A stretch of DNA of 9,461 nucleotides. Source: JACZUI01 sp041599115 (GTDB lineage: Bacteria; Actinomycetota; Acidimicrobiia; Spongiisociales; ZC4RG35). Below are positions 6,812-9,461 of this stretch, one piece after another. Location of the stretch: contig JBFHXF010000078.1 in assembly GCA_041599115.1 (NCBI GenBank), forward strand, positions 1-9,461. The letters are read 5' to 3'. Positions within the stretch are counted from its first letter, which is position 1, and every line of letters starts with the position of its first letter. The position numbers were made by a program, and so were the translations under genes. The notes under the pieces were generated by a model. The model was given only the letters and a program-made list of their open reading frames with translations. It ran no database searches and had not been told where the DNA came from.

Positions 6812-6821
6812 GACCGGCGAA

Positions 6822-6827
6822 ACGATA
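6822..6827 (-). promoter_or_regulatory. Possible -10 box (TATCGT) of the 6811 gene
   Basis: TATCGT fits TANNNT and lies 10 nt before the ATG at 6811, giving a leader of about 3-4 nt. No convincing -35 is seen at 16-18 bp. Confidence 0.35.
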
Positions 6828-6855
6828 GCTGTGTGACGATTGGTTCCCAGGTTCT

Positions 6856-6882
6856 GAGCGGTTCAACCCCCTTGAACCGCTC
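6856..6882. promoter_or_regulatory. 11-bp inverted repeat with 5-nt C loop; candidate operator between divergent genes
   Basis: GAGCGGTTCAA (6856-6866) and its exact reverse complement TTGAACCGCTC (6872-6882) flank five C residues. The right arm contains the predicted -35 box of the gene at 6907, so a dimeric protein bound here could block it. There is no T run after it to suggest a terminator. Confidence 0.6.
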
Positions 6883-6900
6883 CAGGCCGCGTCATACGTT
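6872..6900 (+). promoter_or_regulatory. Predicted promoter of the 6907 gene: TTGAAC, 17 bp, TACGTT
   Basis: A -35-like TTGAAC (6872-6877) and a TANNNT-type -10 TACGTT (6895-6900) are separated by 17 bp. The -10 box ends exactly 6 nt before the ATG at 6907, predicting a leaderless mRNA. It is the best-formed promoter in the window. Confidence 0.6.
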
Positions 6901-6906
6901 CAGTAC

Positions 6907-7728
6907 ATGGAGAGGGAGAGAAACGAAACCTACGAGCGGATCCCGTGGGAGATGCTCGAACGCAAGGGCAATGATCGTCAATGGGTGCTCTTTGCTGTGG
7001 CCGGGATGATTGTCATTGGTGCCCTGGCATATTCATTTATGAGCAACCGTCCGGTTGAACCTGCTCCGATCGGGCAGGCGACTGCTTCCAGTGTCATATC
7101 CTCAGCACCGCCCCAGCAGCCCGTTGCCCCGGCGGTGATTCCCCCGGCTGACCCTGTTGTTGTCAGCGAGGCCGATCTCTACGCAGTCGACTCGGAGAGA
7201 ATGCTCGATCAGGCGGCTGCTCATGCCGAGTGGTTTGTGGCGGAGTATTTCACCGTTGATGGATCTGAGGAAACTGCCCGAACCCTGGCAGGGCTGCTTC
7301 CAATCGGGTTGTCAGTCGGCGAACAGCCGGAAGGCATCCGGGTCTTCGTCGAGTGGGTTCGAGCCACCGAGGTTGAGGAACTTTCGGCCTTTCGATATCG
7401 AATCAAGGTGCTCGTCCGTTATCTCAAGGCAGACAGTGATGGCATCTACCTCCGTCAGGCTCCTATCTACGCCACCGTTGAGATTGTCGCCGATGAGACC
7501 GGTCCCCACGTCATGCTCCCACCCATCATCGAGCCTGTCTCGCCGTCGACTGCGATGGCATCTCCCCTCGGCGAGGTGCCCCAACAGGTGGCGACAACGG
7601 CCGCCGCTGGTTCGGGCGCAACCGAGGTTATGGGTGGATTGATGCGCAGCGATGGACTGTGGCAGGTCGTTGTCATGGCCCCGGGCCCGGATGGCGTCAT
7701 ACGCCCTCAGACGGTCCTCGTGCCCTGA
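6907..7728 (+). CDS. Hypothetical single-pass membrane protein with extracytoplasmic domain
   Basis: This 273-residue protein has a charged N-terminal tail (1-25), one membrane segment at about 26-44 (WVLFAVAGMIVIGALAYSF), a Pro/Ala/Ser-rich linker (about 50-85), a folded domain (about 88-210) and a Gly/Ala-rich stretch before a final segment with DGLWQVVVMAPGPDG. The domain, with AEWFVAEYF, VFVEWVRATEVE and FRYRIKVLVRYL, has an alternating helix/strand look reminiscent of NTF2-like outer domains such as VirB8/TcpC conjugation proteins, but this is only an impression and no conjugation gene is nearby. The start at 6907 is supported by the -10 box 6 nt upstream. It is divergent from another anchored protein gene (6811) and converges on the Nfu-domain gene, 52 bp away. 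The function is unknown. Confidence 0.8.
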   Translation: MERERNETYERIPWEMLERKGNDRQWVLFAVAGMIVIGALAYSFMSNRPVEPAPIGQATASSVISSAPPQQPVAPAVIPPADPVVVSEADLYAVDSERMLDQAAAHAEWFVAEYFTVDGSEETARTLAGLLPIGLSVGEQPEGIRVFVEWVRATEVEELSAFRYRIKVLVRYLKADSDGIYLRQAPIYATVEIVADETGPHVMLPPIIEPVSPSTAMASPLGEVPQQVATTAAAGSGATEVMGGLMRSDGLWQVVVMAPGPDGVIRPQTVLVP

Positions 7729-7780
7729 TCAAACGGTGCCGGCAGCCGCTGATCTTGGAGGGTCGTTGCGCAGGGTGAAC

Positions 7781-8038
7781 TCAGCCGCCAAATGCCTTTT
7801 CCAGGATTGTCGTTGCGGCCGCGCTTATCTCGGTCCAGTCCTCGCCGGGGGCTTTCGAAACGGTGATGAAATCGGCGGTCATGAAAATGCTGATGACGCC
7901 CGGGATTCCTAGAAGGTCTCGGGCGAAATCCTCGGGCGGCTCCGACCCGACCACGTAAGTCGACGGACCGCCAACCGGTACGCCACAACTGAACTTCATA
8001 GCGTTGGGATTTGGCGTCAGTGAGACGTGAATTGGCAT
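7781..8038 (-). CDS. Stand-alone Nfu/NifU N-terminal domain protein
   Basis: The 85-residue product matches the Nfu N-terminal domain family: TPNPNAMKFSCG near the start (8-19), then FARDLLGIPGVISIFMTADFITVSK (38-62) and W68. In full Nfu scaffolds this domain precedes a C-terminal domain whose CxxC motif binds an iron-sulfur cluster. Here that domain is absent: the frame stops after EKAFGG, and only one cysteine (C19) remains. Such short forms probably assist Fe-S cluster handling or partner binding rather than acting as scaffolds, but this is inference. No Shine-Dalgarno is present; TACGCT lies 7 nt before the ATG. It is divergent from the AlkD-type gene, with 32 bp between starts. Confidence 0.85.
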   Translation of the reverse strand: MPIHVSLTPNPNAMKFSCGVPVGGPSTYVVGSEPPEDFARDLLGIPGVISIFMTADFITVSKAPGEDWTEISAAATTILEKAFGG

Positions 8039-8045
8039 ACGTCAG

Positions 8046-8051
8046 AGCGTA
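8046..8051 (-). promoter_or_regulatory. Predicted -10 box (TACGCT) of the Nfu-domain gene
   Basis: TACGCT matches TANNNT and lies 7 nt upstream of the ATG at 8038, with no Shine-Dalgarno, so a leaderless or nearly leaderless mRNA is expected. Any -35 would overlap the start of the divergent alkD-like gene. Confidence 0.4.
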
Positions 8052-8070
8052 ACTGACACAATGCCCGCTC

Positions 8071-8769
8071 ATGGGAGTCAACCTCGCGGAGGCGTGTGAC
8101 ATGGCCAGTCGGGGTTTGGCCGACGTCGCCGACCCGGACAAGGCCGTCGCGATGCAGGCCTACATGAAGACGGCCATGCCCTTCTACGGCGTGCCAAAGC
8201 CGGGACGCGTCGAGTTGGTGCGGAAGCTGTGTCGAGAGTTCGTGCCAGATACCCAGTCCGAGTACCAGGATCTGGTTCTTGCCCTCTGGAATCTCCCTCA
8301 CCGGGAGGAGAAATATCTGGCCCTCGGTGTGGGAGCACATCACCAGAGATTTCACACCCCGACCTCGCTGCCGCTCTTTCGGCGACTGATAGTCGAGGGC
8401 GCCTGGTGGGACCTGGTAGACGAGGTCGCCAATCATATGGTGCGCCCGGTGGTCATCGCCTTTCCGGCCGCTGCCTGGCAGTTCGTCGACAGATGGATAG
8501 ACGACCCGGACATGTGGCTGCGTCGCAGCGCCATCATCTGTCAGGTCGGGGCCAAGGGAAGAACCGATGCCGACAGGCTGTTCCGATTCTGCCGACAGCG
8601 CGCCTTCGAGCATGAATTCTTCATCAGAAAGGCTATCGGCTGGGCTCTGCGTGAATACGCGAAGACAGATCCGCAGGCGGTGGCCGCTTTTGCCATGGAG
8701 AACCGTAGTCAACTGTCCGGTCTGAGTTTTAGGGAGGCGACGAAGCACATCACGGACCTCATCGGATGA
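8071..8769 (+). CDS. DNA alkylation repair protein, AlkD-type glycosylase
   Basis: AlkD enzymes are HEAT-like-repeat DNA glycosylases that remove N3- and N7-alkylated purines without flipping the base. This 232-residue protein has the usual length and an all-helical make-up. The key residues of Bacillus cereus AlkD are conserved with a constant +4 offset: Y31 (Y27) in MQAYMK, W113 and D117 (W109, D113) in WWDLVD, R152 (R148) in WLRRSA and W191 (W187) in IGWALREYAKTDP. An active enzyme is therefore expected. The ATG at 8071 is the first in-frame start after a stop at 8050; M11 at 8101 is a possible alternative closer to the family core. No Shine-Dalgarno or good -10 is seen; CACAAT at 8057-8062 is a weak candidate. 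The next gene in the same direction begins 38 bp downstream. Confidence 0.92.
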   Translation: MGVNLAEACDMASRGLADVADPDKAVAMQAYMKTAMPFYGVPKPGRVELVRKLCREFVPDTQSEYQDLVLALWNLPHREEKYLALGVGAHHQRFHTPTSLPLFRRLIVEGAWWDLVDEVANHMVRPVVIAFPAAAWQFVDRWIDDPDMWLRRSAIICQVGAKGRTDADRLFRFCRQRAFEHEFFIRKAIGWALREYAKTDPQAVAAFAMENRSQLSGLSFREATKHITDLIG

Positions 8770-8795
8770 AAGCTTCGGAGCCAACGGATGACCTG

Positions 8796-8801
8796 TAGCC
8801 T
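8796..8801 (+). promoter_or_regulatory. Predicted -10 box (TAGCCT) of the GlcD-type gene
   Basis: TAGCCT lies exactly 6 nt before the ATG at 8808, identical in sequence and spacing to the box before 1177. It implies that the FAD oxidase gene has its own leaderless promoter rather than relying only on read-through from the alkD-like gene. Confidence 0.5.
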
Positions 8802-8807
8802 CGGGAC

Positions 8808-9461
8808 ATGAGCCTTATCGGCGAGCTCCAAACGATCCTGGGATCAGACCGCGTCCTCGAGGAACCCATCGAATTGCACCTCTACTCGAAAGACGCCTCG
8901 TTGATGCGCGGACGGCCCACCTGCGTCGTCATTCCCCAAACCACGGAGGAGGTCGCCGAGATCGTAAGAGCGGCCGAGAGGCACGAGACCCCGATCGTTG
9001 CCCGAGGGGCGGGGACCGGATTGACCGCAGGGGCCAGCCCGACCCAGGGCGGCATAGTCCTGTCGACCACCTCGATGAATTCCATCGAGATCGACTCCGA
9101 CAATCGGATGGCCTGGGTGGGTGCCGGTGCGATCAACCTCGACCTCAGCCTCGCGGCAGCCCCCTACGGGCTCTATTTTGCCCCTGACCCTTCATCGCAA
9201 TCGGCCTGCACGATCGGAGGCAATGTGGCCAACAATTCCGGCGGGGCCCACTGCCTCGCCGAAGGAGCTACCACGAGCCACGTCGTCGGTCTGGAGGTCG
9301 TCCTGGCCGGAGGGGAGGTGCTTCAACTCGGTGGTGAGGCACCCGACCCACCGGGGATCGATCTGAAAGGTTTGATCGTCGGTTCTGAGGGCACGCTTGG
9401 CGTTGTGACTCGAGTGCTGGTGCGTCTCCTTCCCGTCCAACCGGACGTCCGGACGCTTCTC
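8808..9461 (+). CDS. FAD-binding oxidase, GlcD (glycolate oxidase subunit) type, 3' end missing
   Basis: The visible 218 residues form the FAD-binding PCMH-type domain of the D-2-hydroxy acid oxidase/dehydrogenase family that includes GlcD and D-lactate dehydrogenases. Signatures are PTCVVIPQTTEEVAEIV (37-53), the FAD pyrophosphate motif VARGAGTGLTAGA (64-76), PDPSSQSACTIGGNVANNSG (127-146) and a late LKGLIVGSEGTLGVVT (186-201). The C-terminal substrate and FAD-linked oxidase domain lies beyond the window, so substrate (glycolate, D-lactate or another 2-hydroxy acid) cannot be told. The ATG at 8808 opens the frame and has a -10 box 6 nt upstream. It follows the alkD-like gene by 38 bp. A glcE/glcF partner, if any, would be downstream. 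Confidence 0.92.
   Translation, partial: MSLIGELQTILGSDRVLEEPIELHLYSKDASLMRGRPTCVVIPQTTEEVAEIVRAAERHETPIVARGAGTGLTAGASPTQGGIVLSTTSMNSIEIDSDNRMAWVGAGAINLDLSLAAAPYGLYFAPDPSSQSACTIGGNVANNSGGAHCLAEGATTSHVVGLEVVLAGGEVLQLGGEAPDPPGIDLKGLIVGSEGTLGVVTRVLVRLLPVQPDVRTLL

Noticed and set aside
6907..7728. VirB8/TcpC conjugation protein
   Set aside because: Only a general resemblance in topology and strand pattern; there is no conserved motif that I can name and no neighbouring transfer gene.
7729..7780. Possible intrinsic terminator between the converging 6907 and Nfu-domain genes
   Set aside because: GCCGGC and nearby GC-rich bases give only short stems and there is no T run on either side.
8017..8784. 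Minus-strand 255-codon open frame opposite the AlkD-type gene
   Set aside because: The plus strand has all AlkD catalytic residues at conserved spacing, so the opposite frame is a shadow.

Overview
The window looks like ordinary chromosomal DNA from a high-GC bacterium, most likely a member of the Actinobacteria. I base this on the GC-rich codon use, a type I glutamine synthetase close to the mycobacterial GlnA1 type, a GlnR-like operator upstream of it, and many gene starts that lack a Shine-Dalgarno sequence but have a TANNNT -10 box 6-7 nt before the ATG (the leaderless-mRNA layout known from mycobacteria). A deep-branching actinobacterial lineage is possible, but I cannot prove any genus from the sequence.

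Layout. Positions 1-1122 (minus) hold the N-terminal 374 residues of an M24 metallopeptidase of the Xaa-Pro peptidase type, cut by the window edge. It is divergent, across 54 bp, from an amidinohydrolase of the arginine deiminase/DDAH fold (1177-2028, plus). That gene converges, with a 3-bp gap, on a purA-purD operon on the minus strand (4511 down to 2032) whose two genes overlap by ATGA. The 213-bp gap between purA and the divergent glnA (4725-6149, plus) is the richest regulatory stretch: two tandem copies of a 43-nt inverted-repeat unit, including a perfect 26-bp palindrome, followed by four half-sites at exact 11-bp spacing that look like a GlnR operator. After glnA come a short T-rich heptamer repeat and two divergent genes for single-pass membrane proteins of unknown function (6811-6209 minus; 6907-7728 plus), with an 11-bp inverted repeat between them. 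Then follow a stand-alone Nfu/NifU N-terminal-domain protein (8038-7781, minus), an AlkD-type DNA glycosylase (8071-8769, plus) and the first 218 residues of a GlcD-type FAD oxidase (8808 to the end, plus).

How they work together. PurD and PurA are both purine-biosynthesis enzymes. GlnA supplies glutamine, the nitrogen donor for several purine steps, so the shared purA/glnA control region joins nitrogen assimilation to nucleotide synthesis physically, though co-regulation is only inferred. The other genes look like unrelated housekeeping or accessory functions. I see no mobile element, CRISPR array, tRNA, rRNA or defence system. The most interesting signals are non-coding: the repeat/palindrome block, the GlnR-like array, and the recurrent leaderless promoter architecture.
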